This document shows, one piece after another, positions 52,640 to 61,581 of a DNA stretch of 64,000 nucleotides; position 1 is the stretch's first letter; each line of letters starts with the position of its first letter. A model generated the notes under the pieces. It was not told where the DNA came from, ran no database searches, and saw nothing but the letters and a program-made list of their open reading frames with translations. The translations under genes and the position numbers were made by a program. This DNA is from Gluconacetobacter tumulisoli (GTDB lineage Bacteria > Pseudomonadota > Alphaproteobacteria > Acetobacterales > Acetobacteraceae). The DNA lies in NCBI RefSeq assembly GCF_014174155.1, contig NZ_JABEQM010000002.1, forward strand, positions 358,466-422,465, given 5' to 3'.

Positions 52640-54979
52640 ATGCTTCGATCCCCGTTCCGCACCCTGTGCGTGGCCCTGCTGGCCGCGACGGCCTGCAGCC
52701 CCCTGGCGCCGGCCGTGGCGGCGCCGTCGCTGCTGCCCCGGCCGGCGGCGATGGAGGCCGGGCAGGGCGCGTTCGCGCTGACGGGGACGGTCGCGATCGT
52801 CGCCCCCGCCGGGGACGCGGCGGCGCATTTCGCGGCCGACTGGCTGTCGCGCGCGCTGCATGACGCGACGGGCGGCCGATTTGCCGCCGGTGCCGCCGGT
52901 GCCGCAAATGCGGCGGGCACGGGGGGTGCGGCGGGGCGGGCCATCGTCCTGGAACGGGCGGCAGTGCCGGGCCTGCCGGCCGAGGGCTATGTCCTGACGG
53001 TGACGCCCGCCGGCATCCGCATCACCGCGCCCGACGAGGCCGGCCTGTTCTACGGCGCCGTCACCCTGGCGCAGATGCCCGGCGCCGACGGCACCATCGC
53101 CGCCGCCCGCATCCGCGACTGGCCCCGCCTGGCCTGGCGCGGCGCGATGCTGGATTCCGCGCGGCATTTCCAGACGCCCGACGCCATCCGCACCCTGCTG
53201 GACGCCATGGCGGCGCTGAAGCTGAACACGCTGCACTGGCACCTGACGGACGACCAGGGATGGCGGCTGGAAATCCGGCGCTATCCCAAGCTGACCTCGG
53301 TCGGCGCGTGGCGGCGGTCGCCGGTGTCGGGGACGCGGGGCGACGGCGCGCCCTATGGCGGGTTCTACAGCCAGGCGGAGGTCCGGGCCATCGTCGCCTA
53401 TGCCGCCGCGCGCCATATCACCATCGTCCCGGAAATCGAGATGCCGGGCCACGCCCGCGCGGCCATCGCCGCCTATCCCGAACTGGGCGCGACCGGCCGC
53501 AACCCCGGCGTGGCGACCGATTACGGCGTCCTGCCGTGGCTGTACAATGTCGACGACCACACGATGCAGTTCGTCCGCGACGTGCTGGACGAGGTCATGG
53601 AGCTGTTCCCCTCGACCTTCATCCATCTGGGCGGGGACGAGGCGATCAAGGACCAGTGGCGGGCCTCGCCCGCCGTGCAGGCCCGGCTGCACGCCCTGGG
53701 CCTGCGTGACGAGGAGCAGCTGGAAAGCTGGTTCGTCGAGCAGGGCGGGCGGTACCTGGCCGCCCACGGCCGCCGCATGATCGGGTGGGACGAGATCCTG
53801 CGCGGCGGGCTGCCGCCCTCGGCCTCGGTCATGTCCTGGCATGGGGTCGACGGCGCGCTGGCCGCCGCCCGCGCCGGCCATGACGCCGTCGTGGCGCCGG
53901 AACACCTGGTCTATCTGGACTTCCTGCAGGGCGGTCCGGCCAACCGGGACTCCGGCGGGCGCTACCAGCCCGAGACGATCGCCGGCATCGCGGGCTTCGA
54001 CCCCGCGCCGGCCAGCCTGGCGCCGGACGTGGCCAGACATATCATCGGCGTCGAGGCCCCGACCTGGACCGAATACCTGACCGACGGGCATGCCATGCAG
54101 CATGCCGCCTTCCCCCGCCTGGACGCGCTGGCCGAGGCCGGCTGGACGCCGCAGGCGCTGCGCGCGCCGGCCGATTTCACCGCGCGGCTGGCCGTCGAGG
54201 TACTGCGCCAGAAGGCCGCCGGCCTGCCGGTGTCCGACGCGCCCTTCGCCGTCGCGCTGGCGGCCAGCCCGGCCCCGGCGGCGTCAGGAGGAACGGCGTC
54301 GGGGGGAGCGGCCGCGACCGTGACGATGAGCACGCAGAGCGGCTATGGCACCATCCGCTACACCACCGACGGCAGCGTGCCGACCGCGTCCTCGGCGCTC
54401 TATACCCGCCCCGTCCGCGTCGGGCTGGAGACCCCGGTCACGGCGGCGACGTTCCTGCCGGACCGGCGGATGCTGGCCGCGCCGACCACGATCCGGGCCG
54501 GCGACGCCATCTGGACGCGGCAGAGCGACACGCTGACCGCCTGCCCGGGCGGCGCATATTCGGTGCGGATCCCGCGCACGCCGGACGCGGCGTCCGACAC
54601 CGCGTCGTCGCGCTTCTTCTCGATCGACCCGAACACCGCCTGCTGGGCCTGGACGGGCGCACCGGCCGGCGCCACGCAGGTGGCCGTGACCGTCGTGCCG
54701 ATGGCGTGGTCCTTCATGCAGCCCGACGAGAAGGCCGCCATCACCCATTACGCCGTGCCCGAACCCGATGGCGTCGTCATCGTGCGCGGCGCGGGCTGCA
54801 TCGGGCCCGACCTGGCCCGGCTGCCGCTGCCGTCGATGACGGAAGGCGGCCCGGCAGTGACCGCCCGGGGCAGCCTGCCCGCCGCCGCCACGCCGCGCGA
54901 CCTGTGCTTCATCACCGCGTCGCGCCATCCGGATGCGCCCTATGCGGCGATCGCCGACGTGGCCCTGTCGGGGCGATAG
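52640..54979 (+). CDS. GH20 beta-N-acetylhexosaminidase
   Basis: 779-aa exported glycosidase that removes terminal N-acetylhexosamine from chito-oligosaccharides or glycans. The signal peptide (TLCVALLAATACSPLAPAVA) might be a lipoprotein signal, as a Cys is present. A GH20b-type N-domain is followed by the catalytic barrel: HWHLTDDQGWRLEI, EIEMPGHARAA and the catalytic Asp-Glu pair in HLGGDEAIKDQW (near residue 335). A C-terminal beta-sandwich from about residue 560 (YGTIRYTTDGSVPTASSALY) looks like a chitobiase C-domain. Divergent from the TonB receptor. Confidence 0.95.
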   Translation: MLRSPFRTLCVALLAATACSPLAPAVAAPSLLPRPAAMEAGQGAFALTGTVAIVAPAGDAAAHFAADWLSRALHDATGGRFAAGAAGAANAAGTGGAAGRAIVLERAAVPGLPAEGYVLTVTPAGIRITAPDEAGLFYGAVTLAQMPGADGTIAAARIRDWPRLAWRGAMLDSARHFQTPDAIRTLLDAMAALKLNTLHWHLTDDQGWRLEIRRYPKLTSVGAWRRSPVSGTRGDGAPYGGFYSQAEVRAIVAYAAARHITIVPEIEMPGHARAAIAAYPELGATGRNPGVATDYGVLPWLYNVDDHTMQFVRDVLDEVMELFPSTFIHLGGDEAIKDQWRASPAVQARLHALGLRDEEQLESWFVEQGGRYLAAHGRRMIGWDEILRGGLPPSASVMSWHGVDGALAAARAGHDAVVAPEHLVYLDFLQGGPANRDSGGRYQPETIAGIAGFDPAPASLAPDVARHIIGVEAPTWTEYLTDGHAMQHAAFPRLDALAEAGWTPQALRAPADFTARLAVEVLRQKAAGLPVSDAPFAVALAASPAPAASGGTASGGAAATVTMSTQSGYGTIRYTTDGSVPTASSALYTRPVRVGLETPVTAATFLPDRRMLAAPTTIRAGDAIWTRQSDTLTACPGGAYSVRIPRTPDAASDTASSRFFSIDPNTACWAWTGAPAGATQVAVTVVPMAWSFMQPDEKAAITHYAVPEPDGVVIVRGAGCIGPDLARLPLPSMTEGGPAVTARGSLPAAATPRDLCFITASRHPDAPYAAIADVALSGR

Positions 54980-54994
54980 GAGGGGAAAGGTTCA

Positions 54995-55090
54995 AGGGGC
55001 GGTGCCCCTGGACCCCATCAGGAGCGGTGCCTTTTGAAATCCGGTCGTCGGCGTGGGATCGCCGGCGGCAGGCGTTTTCAGGCGGGCTTT
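54995..55090. repeat. Hairpin AGGGGC/GCCCCT plus degenerate family 1 copy
   Basis: AGGGGCGGTGCCCCT (54995-55009) is a short perfect hairpin between the convergent GH20 and sorbosone dehydrogenase genes, a likely bidirectional end signal. The following 75 bp contain GGATCGCCG and TTTTCAGGCGGGCT, resembling the arm of repeat family 1 at 46087-46103, and TTTTGAAA on the other side. It is probably a decayed copy. Confidence 0.5.
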
Positions 55091-56429
55091 ACGGCGTGGG
55101 AGCGCCGGTGACGCGCCAGACGACGTTGCCGACATCGTCGGCGACCAGCAAGGCGCCCGTGCCGTCCAGCGCCAGCCCGACGGGGCGGCCGTGGACATGG
55201 TCCTGGTCGTCGGCCAGGAAGCCGGTCAGCACGTCCCGCGGCGGGCCGGCGGGGCGGCCGTCGGCGAAGGGGACGTAGATCACGCGATAGCCGCTCTTGG
55301 GCCGGCGGTTCCACGATCCGTGCTGCGCGACGAACAGGCCGTGCCGCCAGGCGTCGGGCAGGCTGCTGGCCTGGGAAAAGGCGATGCCCAGCGACGCGGT
55401 ATGCGGCCCCACCGCGTAATCGGGCGCGATGGCCCGCGCGACCAGGTCGGGCCGGGGCGGCTGGACGCGGGCATCGACATGCTGGCCGTAATAGCTGTAG
55501 GGCCATCCGTAGAACGCGCCCTCGCGCACCGCCGTGATGTAGTCGGGCACCAGGTCGCTGCCGATTTCGTCGCGTTCGTTCACCACCGCCCACAACGCGC
55601 CGGTCTGCGGTTCCCATGCCAGGCCGTTGGGATTGCGCAGCCCGGTGGCGAAGGGGCGCAGCGTCCCGGCGGCGATGTCGTAGCGGTCGATCCGCGCGCG
55701 CCCTTCCTCGACCGCCATGCCCTGCTCGGCCACGTTGCTGTTCGAGCCCACGGTGACGTACAGCGCGCTGCCGTCGGGGCTGGCCAGGATGTTCTTGGTC
55801 CAGTGGTGGTTGTAGCCCGCCGGCAGGTCGACCAGCTTGGTGCCCGGATCGTCGATGCGGGTCTGGCCGTCCCGATAGGGGAAGCGCATCAGGGCGTCGG
55901 CGTTCGCGACGTACAGCGCATCGCCGATCAGCGCCATGCCGAACGGCGAATGGAGATGGTCGAGAAAGACACTGCGCTGGTCGGCGACGCCGTCGCCGTC
56001 GGTATCGCGCAGCAGGATGATGCGGTCCGGGCTTTTTTCGCCCGCGCCGGCGGCCCCCATGATCAGGCCGGCGATCCTGGTCTTGAAGGTCTGGACATCG
56101 GTGCCCGGCGAATTCGTTTCCGCGACCAGGATGTCGCCGTTGGGCAGCCTGTACAGCCAGCGCGGATGGTCCAGGCCGGATGCGAACGCCCTGACCGCCA
56201 GGCCGGCGGCGGCCTGCGGGGCCGCGGTCCCCGTCCAGCCGACCGGGGTTGCGATATTGACCGTCGGCATGAACGTCTTGTTGGGCGGCGGCAGCAGGGG
56301 ATGCGCGCCCGTCCCCGCCGCGACCGGCAGGCTGGCCCGTTCCGGCCGCAGGATCAGCCCGTAGCACCCGGCGGTCAGCGCCACGATGGCGACCGCCCCG
56401 CCCAGCAGCCAGAGACGAGAATGCTTCAT
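55089..56429 (-). CDS. sndH: L-sorbosone dehydrogenase-like sugar dehydrogenase
   Basis: 446-aa enzyme of the beta-propeller sugar dehydrogenase family (sorbosone/PQQ-glucose dehydrogenase type). After a hydrophobic anchor ([15 protein letters not shown]) come blade motifs such as [49 protein letters not shown] and [19 protein letters not shown]. Acetic acid bacteria use the namesake to oxidise L-sorbosone towards 2-keto-L-gulonate. The start at 56429 lies at the anchor. Membrane-bound, facing the periplasm; cofactor probably PQQ. Confidence 0.87.
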   Translation of the reverse strand: MKHSRLWLLGGAVAIVALTAGCYGLILRPERASLPVAAGTGAHPLLPPPNKTFMPTVNIATPVGWTGTAAPQAAAGLAVRAFASGLDHPRWLYRLPNGDILVAETNSPGTDVQTFKTRIAGLIMGAAGAGEKSPDRIILLRDTDGDGVADQRSVFLDHLHSPFGMALIGDALYVANADALMRFPYRDGQTRIDDPGTKLVDLPAGYNHHWTKNILASPDGSALYVTVGSNSNVAEQGMAVEEGRARIDRYDIAAGTLRPFATGLRNPNGLAWEPQTGALWAVVNERDEIGSDLVPDYITAVREGAFYGWPYSYYGQHVDARVQPPRPDLVARAIAPDYAVGPHTASLGIAFSQASSLPDAWRHGLFVAQHGSWNRRPKSGYRVIYVPFADGRPAGPPRDVLTGFLADDQDHVHGRPVGLALDGTGALLVADDVGNVVWRVTGAPTP

Positions 56430-56495
56430 GGCGCGCCCCCCGAAAAAAGGACGCCAATCACACCGCAATTCCCCCCGGGGCGCAAGCCGCCCCGG

Positions 56496-56883
56496 ATGGC
56501 ATCACCCGGGCGGCGTCACCCGGATGCGGTCCCGCAACAGGGCGCGCTGGGGCCGTGCGCGGCCGCCGTCATCGCTTCGACGGCGGCGCTGGCCTGCGGT
56601 GTCTGTTGCGTGCTGCCCTTCGCGCTGCTGGCCGTGATGCTGGGCGCGGTCGGGGGCGCCCTGTCGTGGTGTGCCCGGGGCCTATCGGTGGCTGACGCCG
56701 CTTTCCATGCTGGCCGTGGCGGCGGGCTGGCTGTGGATCGTCCGCCGGAGCCGGGCCACCGGGCGCGGGCCGTACCGGTCCACGCGCGCGATGATGGGGT
56801 GCGCGACGGTCAGGACGGGGCCGGCGCTGATCTGGCCGCATGTCGCGCCGCTGGCGATCGGCCCGGTTCGCGGCGCGCGCTGA
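56496..56883 (+). pseudogene. MerT-like small membrane protein, frameshifted
   Basis: From the ATG at 56496 the frame reads AAVIASTAALACGVCCVLPF, ALLAVMLGAVGGALSW, a Cys-pair membrane helix as in MerT-type proteins. At about 56670 the reading must shift one base to continue as VPGAYRWLTPLSMLAVAAGW, LWIVRRSRATG. The shift lies near a GCCCGGGGCC run, so a sequencing error is possible. As it stands neither frame gives a full protein. Confidence 0.55.
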
Positions 56884-56994
56884 CCGGGGGCGGGGCGGCG
56901 GCCGCGCGTTCACGGCGCCGGGGCCTTTGACATCCGGTCCTGCGGGTGGCGAGTATCGCGGGGAGAATGGCCCGCCGGCATCAGGATCCGGGAA

Positions 56995-57543
56995 ATGACC
57001 CTGTTCGCGCGTTTACCCGCCTGCCCGCGCCTGCCCCGACCGATCGTCCTGCCGGCCGCCTGCGCCGTGATGCTGGGGCTGGCCGGGCCCCGCGTGGCCC
57101 GCGCGGCGCCGGCCGACGCGGCGGCACAACAGGCGGCCCCGGGATTCGCGGGGGTGGGTGCCTACGATCTGTCGGACGCGCCCGCCCCGCCCCCCGCGAC
57201 CGGCGCCGCGAAGCGCCCGCCCCTGCACCGGTCTGCGATTTCCACCCTGATTCCGCTGTCGTCGCAGGGCCGGCCCGCCGCCCGGCCCGAGGAGATCGTG
57301 GTCCGGGGCAGGCGCACGGCGTACACCGATGCGCCGGTCGCCCCGGTGGCGGAGGACGACGGACCGACCTGCACGGATTTCCGCCTTGCCGTCCTGGGCC
57401 GGAAGATCGGCCTGCATGCCTGCATCGGCGGCATGGCGCGCGACGGCGTGGACCCCAATACCGGCGCGGACGTGTCACGCTTCGGCGAGGCCTATATGGA
57501 TTCCAGCATCGTCGGCCGGGGCCTGGCGCCCCACGGGCATTGA
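56995..57543 (+). CDS. Secreted hypothetical protein
   Basis: 182-aa protein with a long signal peptide (LPRPIVLPAACAVMLGLAGP, cleavage near ARA) and a Pro/Ala-rich mature part. The middle carries EEIVVRGRRTAYTD, and the end has a likely disulphide pair (CTDFRLAVLGRKIGLHACIG). No family recognised. ATCCGGGAA precedes the ATG. Confidence 0.65.
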   Translation: MTLFARLPACPRLPRPIVLPAACAVMLGLAGPRVARAAPADAAAQQAAPGFAGVGAYDLSDAPAPPPATGAAKRPPLHRSAISTLIPLSSQGRPAARPEEIVVRGRRTAYTDAPVAPVAEDDGPTCTDFRLAVLGRKIGLHACIGGMARDGVDPNTGADVSRFGEAYMDSSIVGRGLAPHGH

Positions 57544-57633
57544 GGGGCCGTTGGAAAACGAACCCGGGGGCGGACCCCGCGCGAAGTTGAACGCTTGACG
57601 CAACGAACCGGAAAAGGGCAGTCTGGTCGGGCC

Positions 57634-57726
57634 ATGTGCCAGACCCGGATCAACGCCGACCGACGCCGACGCCGCAGCAACCGCGGCGGGTTCGTCGTGT
57701 CTGCCGGATTCCGGTCAGGCGGGTGA
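57634..57726 (+). CDS. Possible Arg-rich leader peptide
   Basis: 30-codon ORF reading MCQTRINADRRRRRSNRGG and ending FRSGG. Five consecutive Arg codons (CGA CGC CGA CGC CGC) lie in its middle. A purine stretch (GGAAAAGGG) precedes it, and a TTGACG lies about 40 bp upstream. It is followed within 50 bp by a perfect terminator and then by the gene at 57824, the order of a transcription attenuator. It could also be a chance ORF. Confidence 0.35.
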   Translation: MCQTRINADRRRRRSNRGGFVVSAGFRSGG

Positions 57727-57773
57727 AGGGCAAGGCCCTCATCTGAGCCCCGGCGCCTTCGACACACGCTTCG

Positions 57774-57804
57774 ACCCCCGCGACCCCCCGTCGCGGGGGT
57801 TTTT
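57774..57804 (+). terminator. Intrinsic terminator or attenuator
   Basis: ACCCCCGCGA (57774-57783) and TCGCGGGGGT (57791-57800) pair perfectly around a 7-nt loop and are followed by a T-run (five Ts counting the last stem base). It ends only 19 bp before the ATG at 57824, inside the leader of that gene, so it must be regulated or read through for expression. Confidence 0.8.
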
Positions 57805-57823
57805 GCATTTGGAGAGACACATC

Positions 57824-58657
57824 ATGGACATCAGCAGCGTTCCCGACATCGCAGATCCGGTGCAGAGGCAACTGGACGCCTACAATGCGCGCGACATCGA
57901 CGCCTTCATGCAGTACTGGGCCGAGGACTGCCGGTATTACGAATTCCCCGACCGGCTGCTGGCCCACGGGGCAGCCGAAATCCGCGAACGTCACCTGGCC
58001 CGGTTCCAGGAGCCGAACCTGCATGGCCGGCTGGTCAACCGCATGGTCGTCGCCAACATGGTGGTCGATCACGAGACGGTCACGCGTACCTTCCCCGACG
58101 GGGCCGGCGAAATCGATGTCGTGGCCATCTACGAAATCGAGAACGGCCTGATCGCGCGGGCCTGGTTCAAGCTGGGGCCGCCGCGGCTGTTCGCGGACGC
58201 GGCCCTGCGGCGTGCCGGTCCCGCCGACGCCGTTGCGGTCCACGATCTGACGCATGCGGCCTATGCCAAATGGGTTCCCGTCCTGGGCCGCCCGCCGAAA
58301 CCGATGACGGCGGACTATCACGCCCGGGTGCGGGACCATGTCATCGACCTGCTGCATGTCGACGGCCGCCTGGCCGCGTTGATCGAGATGGCGCCCCGGG
58401 CCGATCATCTGCTGATCGAGAACGTGGCCGTGCTGCCGGCCTTCCAGGGGCGCGGATACGGGCGCCGGCTGCTGGCGCATGCCGAGGCGGTCGCGGCCGC
58501 GCTCGGCCTGGGGGAGATGCGGCTTTATGCGAACAAGCTGCTTGCCACAAACATCGCGCTCTACACCCGGCTCGGCTATCGCGTGGACCGCGAGGAGCCG
58601 TTCATGGGCGGCTTTACCGTCCATATGCGCAAGTCACTCACCGGTCCCGCCGCATGA
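57824..58657 (+). CDS. NTF2/SnoaL-like domain fused to GNAT acetyltransferase
   Basis: 277-aa fusion. Residues 1-125 form an NTF2/SnoaL-like cone (VQRQLDAYNARDIDAFMQYW, HLARFQEP, YEIENGLIARAWF), usually an isomerase or binding fold. Residues 130-270 are a GNAT N-acetyltransferase with acetyl-CoA motif VAVLPAFQGRGYGRRLLAHA (Q/RxxGxG/A). GGAGAG precedes the ATG at 57824. The substrate is unknown. The terminator in the leader suggests attenuation control. Confidence 0.85.
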   Translation: MDISSVPDIADPVQRQLDAYNARDIDAFMQYWAEDCRYYEFPDRLLAHGAAEIRERHLARFQEPNLHGRLVNRMVVANMVVDHETVTRTFPDGAGEIDVVAIYEIENGLIARAWFKLGPPRLFADAALRRAGPADAVAVHDLTHAAYAKWVPVLGRPPKPMTADYHARVRDHVIDLLHVDGRLAALIEMAPRADHLLIENVAVLPAFQGRGYGRRLLAHAEAVAAALGLGEMRLYANKLLATNIALYTRLGYRVDREEPFMGGFTVHMRKSLTGPAA

Positions 58658-58773
58658 GGTGCGGCGGACGGCAGGACGCCCGTCCGGACGATCGGGTCGG
58701 CCATTGAGCCCCACGGCATCGGTGGGCGCAAGGGACGCAGGCCCCTTTAGGGGGGCCGGGATGCGGTCCGTCG

Positions 58774-58860
58774 TCATGGTCGGCCGTGCGCCGTGCCGGC
58801 AGGGATGCCGAAGCCGCGCGACACGCCCGTGACGACGACGATCCGTTTCACGACGTGCAT
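58774..58860 (-). pseudogene. SDR N-terminal scrap
   Basis: The minus strand reads VVKRIVVVTGVSRGFG, the first strand and glycine motif of a short-chain dehydrogenase, then unrelated residues and a stop after 28 codons. The rest of the gene is missing. It lies just downstream of the intact SDR at 58882. Confidence 0.5.
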
Positions 58861-58881
58861 TTCCTCACGGCGGGGCCCTGG

Positions 58882-59622
58882 TCAGACGATGCCGCCGTTG
58901 GCGCGCAGCGTCTGGCCGTTGATCCATGCCCCGTCCGGCCCGGCGAGGAAGGCGACGCCGGCCGCGATGTCCTCGGGCTGGCCCAGCCGCTCCAGCGGTG
59001 CCAGATTCGACAGGCGCGCGATCAGTTCGGGCGATTTTCCATTCAGGAACAGGTCGGTCGCGGTCGGGCCGGGGGCGATCGCGTTGACGGTGATGGCGCG
59101 GCCCCGCAGTTCCCTGGCCAGAACGCCGGTCATCGCCTCGACGGCGGCCTTGGTGGCGGCATAGACGCCGTAGCCCGGTTGCAGCAGGCCGACGACGCTG
59201 GACGAGACATTGATGATCCGTCCACCGTCCCGCAGGCGCCTGGCGGCCTCGCGCAGCGTGTTGAACGTGCCCTTGAGGTTGACGGCGACCTGCCGGTCGA
59301 ACGCCGCATCGTCAGTCTCGGCGATAGGCGACAGCGTCATGATGCCGGCGTTGTTGACCAGCACGTCGACGCCGCCGAACGCGGTTTCCGCCGCATCGAA
59401 CAGGCCGCGCACGGCCTGGGGGTCGCCGACATCGGCCCGGGCGGTGATCGCGCGGCCGCCCTGTTCCTCGATCCGGCGCGCCAGGGCCCCGGCGGGGGCG
59501 GCGTTGCCGGAATAATTGACGACGACGGTAAAGCCGTCGCGCGCCAGACGCTCGGCGACGGCCGCGCCGATGCCGCGCGAGGCGCCGGTGACGAGGGCGA
59601 TTTTGTGGGTATGCCGGGTCAT
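58882..59622 (-). CDS. SDR family oxidoreductase
   Basis: 246-aa classical SDR with TGASRGIGAAV, NNAGIM, the catalytic Ser in VSSSV and YAATK, ending GQTLRANGGIV, the pattern of 3-ketoacyl-reductase-like SDRs. AGGAG precedes the ATG at 59622. Divergent from the frameshifted LysR gene at 59736. Confidence 0.92.
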   Translation of the reverse strand: MTRHTHKIALVTGASRGIGAAVAERLARDGFTVVVNYSGNAAPAGALARRIEEQGGRAITARADVGDPQAVRGLFDAAETAFGGVDVLVNNAGIMTLSPIAETDDAAFDRQVAVNLKGTFNTLREAARRLRDGGRIINVSSSVVGLLQPGYGVYAATKAAVEAMTGVLARELRGRAITVNAIAPGPTATDLFLNGKSPELIARLSNLAPLERLGQPEDIAAGVAFLAGPDGAWINGQTLRANGGIV

Positions 59623-59735
59623 GAATGGGCTCCTGTTCGGGTTGTCCGCTGGGGATGAGGGAAGCATGACCCTTTTCTTCATCCGGATAATCACCCATGA
59701 TCCGGCATCACAATCCGGGATATGCGAACAGATCG

Positions 59736-60637
59736 ATGGACCGGCTTGATGCCATGCGGGTGTTCACGCGGGTAGTGGAGCGCCGCAGCTTCACGCTGGC
59801 GGCCGGCGACCTTGGCCTGCCGCGTTCGACGGTGACGGACGCCGTCAAGCAGCTGGAGGCCCGGCTGGGTGTCCGGCTGCTGCAACGCACGACGCGCCAT
59901 GTCGGCCCGACGCTGGATGGCGAGGCCTATCACCGCCGCTGCCTTGCACTGCTTGCCGACCTGGAGGATGCCGAGGCGGCGTTCGGCGGCGCGAAGCCGC
60001 GCGGCATGCTGCGGGTCGACGTGCATGGTACGCTGGCGCGTCATTTCGTGCTGCCGCGCCTGCCGGATTTCCTGGCCACCTATCCCGAGATCGAACTGGC
60101 TATCAGCGAGGGCGACCGGCTGGTGGATCTGGTCCGCGAGGGATCGATTGCGTGCTGCGCGTCGGCGACCTGCAGGACGGCGACATGGTGGCGCGGCGGG
60201 TGACGATGCTGGAGGAAGTGACCTGCGCGGCCCCGTCCTATGTCGCGCGGTTCGGCATGCCCGGGGACATCGCGGCGCTGGACGGGCATCGCATGGTCGG
60301 GTTCCGGTCGTCGGCGACCGGCGGGCTGCTGCCGCTGGAATTCACGGTTGGCGACGATCTGCGCAGGGTCACGCTGCCGAGCCCGGTGGCGGTGAACGGC
60401 GCCGAGAGTCTTGTCGCGGCGGCCAGGCTGGGGCTGGGGCTAATCCAGGTCCCGCGCTATCACGTCGCGCAGGACCTGGCGCAGGGAACCCTGGTGACCG
60501 TCCTGCCCGATCGTCCCCCGTCGCCGACGCCGGTCTCGCTGCTTTATCCGCGCAACCGGCAGCTCTCGCCACGGGTCCGCGCGTTCATCGACTGGGTGGC
60601 CGGCCTGTTTTCCGAAACGACGCCGCGATGTTCGTAG
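59736..60637 (+). pseudogene. LysR family regulator, single-base frameshift
   Basis: A full-length LysR gene in two frames. The first (59736 to about 60140) carries the helix-turn-helix (AGDLGLPRSTVTDAVKQLE) and the start of the effector domain up to DRLVDLVREG. The second, from about 60140, continues as DCVLRVGDLQDGDMVARRV to a stop at 60637. One missing G in GAGGGATCG (expected GAGGGGATCG) explains the shift. The paralogue at 3275-4201 is intact with VDLVREGVDCVVRAG at this place. Confidence 0.85.
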
Positions 60638-60785
60638 CGGTGCATAGGGAATGGAGGGCGAAAACGCCCGGCCCGCCCCTTCCCCGACGCTGCGCGATCG
60701 GATGTGATCGCGGGGCGGGTGTTGCCCCCTGCCGCCATCTGCCGGATGGTCCGTGTTCCACGCCGTCGATGAAATGCGAGGCGGC

Positions 60786-61541
60786 ATGACGAAGCGGGGA
60801 GCAGCCCTCGTCATCACGTTGGTCATGGCCATCCTGCCGGCGTCCGCCGCGGTGCCGACGGGAACGGTGCATTATTACGAATTGCTGGGATCGGTCGGCC
60901 CGTGTCGGGTAGGGGTCAACCTGGCGGTCCGGGACCATCGCGACCTGGTGGCCGCGCATTATTTTTACGCGAGGACCCTGGTCGACATTCCGCTTGCAGG
61001 GGGCATCGCGGGCGAGCATGTCACGTTGCGCGAGGCCGGTGGCGGCCTGTTCGACCTGCATTTCGAAACCAATGACGGGACGGCGCAGCATCCGCTGGAT
61101 GTCCAGACGTCGACCGGGCTGGTGGGGACCTGGAGCGGAAAGGGGCGTGTCCTTCCCGTGCGCCTGGAGTTCGACACGATCGACGGCCGCCAGGGCGCCG
61201 ACCGCTACCGGGACGTGACGGATGCCCCCGCGCCGGTCTTCGAGGCGCTGGTTCGACGCTTCCTTCATGGGGCGATCACCGGCAACCGGCCGGAGACCGT
61301 CGCGGCGGTGTCGTTTCCGCTGACCATACATGCCGCGAAAACCTATGTCGTTCCCGACCGGGCGCAGCTTCTTGCGCGCTGGCCGCGGATTTTCACATCC
61401 TGCTTCATCGCCGCGCTCCGGACGGCGGTTCCGCACGAGATGTTCGTCCGGAACGGCAGCGCGATGGTGTCCAACGGCGCCGCCTGGTTCGATGCGCGTG
61501 GTGCATTCAGCCTCAACCTGCCGGATTGCCGCAGCGGCTGA
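60786..61541 (+). CDS. Secreted hypothetical protein
   Basis: 251-aa protein with a signal peptide (RGAALVITLVMAILPASAAV) and a globular mature part without a recognised family (VHYYELLGSVGPCRVGVNLA, GLVGTWSGKGRVLPVRLEFD, TSCFIAALRTAVPHEMF). The start at 60786 places the basic residues just before the hydrophobic core. Probably periplasmic. Confidence 0.68.
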   Translation: MTKRGAALVITLVMAILPASAAVPTGTVHYYELLGSVGPCRVGVNLAVRDHRDLVAAHYFYARTLVDIPLAGGIAGEHVTLREAGGGLFDLHFETNDGTAQHPLDVQTSTGLVGTWSGKGRVLPVRLEFDTIDGRQGADRYRDVTDAPAPVFEALVRRFLHGAITGNRPETVAAVSFPLTIHAAKTYVVPDRAQLLARWPRIFTSCFIAALRTAVPHEMFVRNGSAMVSNGAAWFDARGAFSLNLPDCRSG

Positions 61542-61581
61542 GGCTGGCCGCCGCCCTGCCGTGGCCAGGATACGCCGCAGG

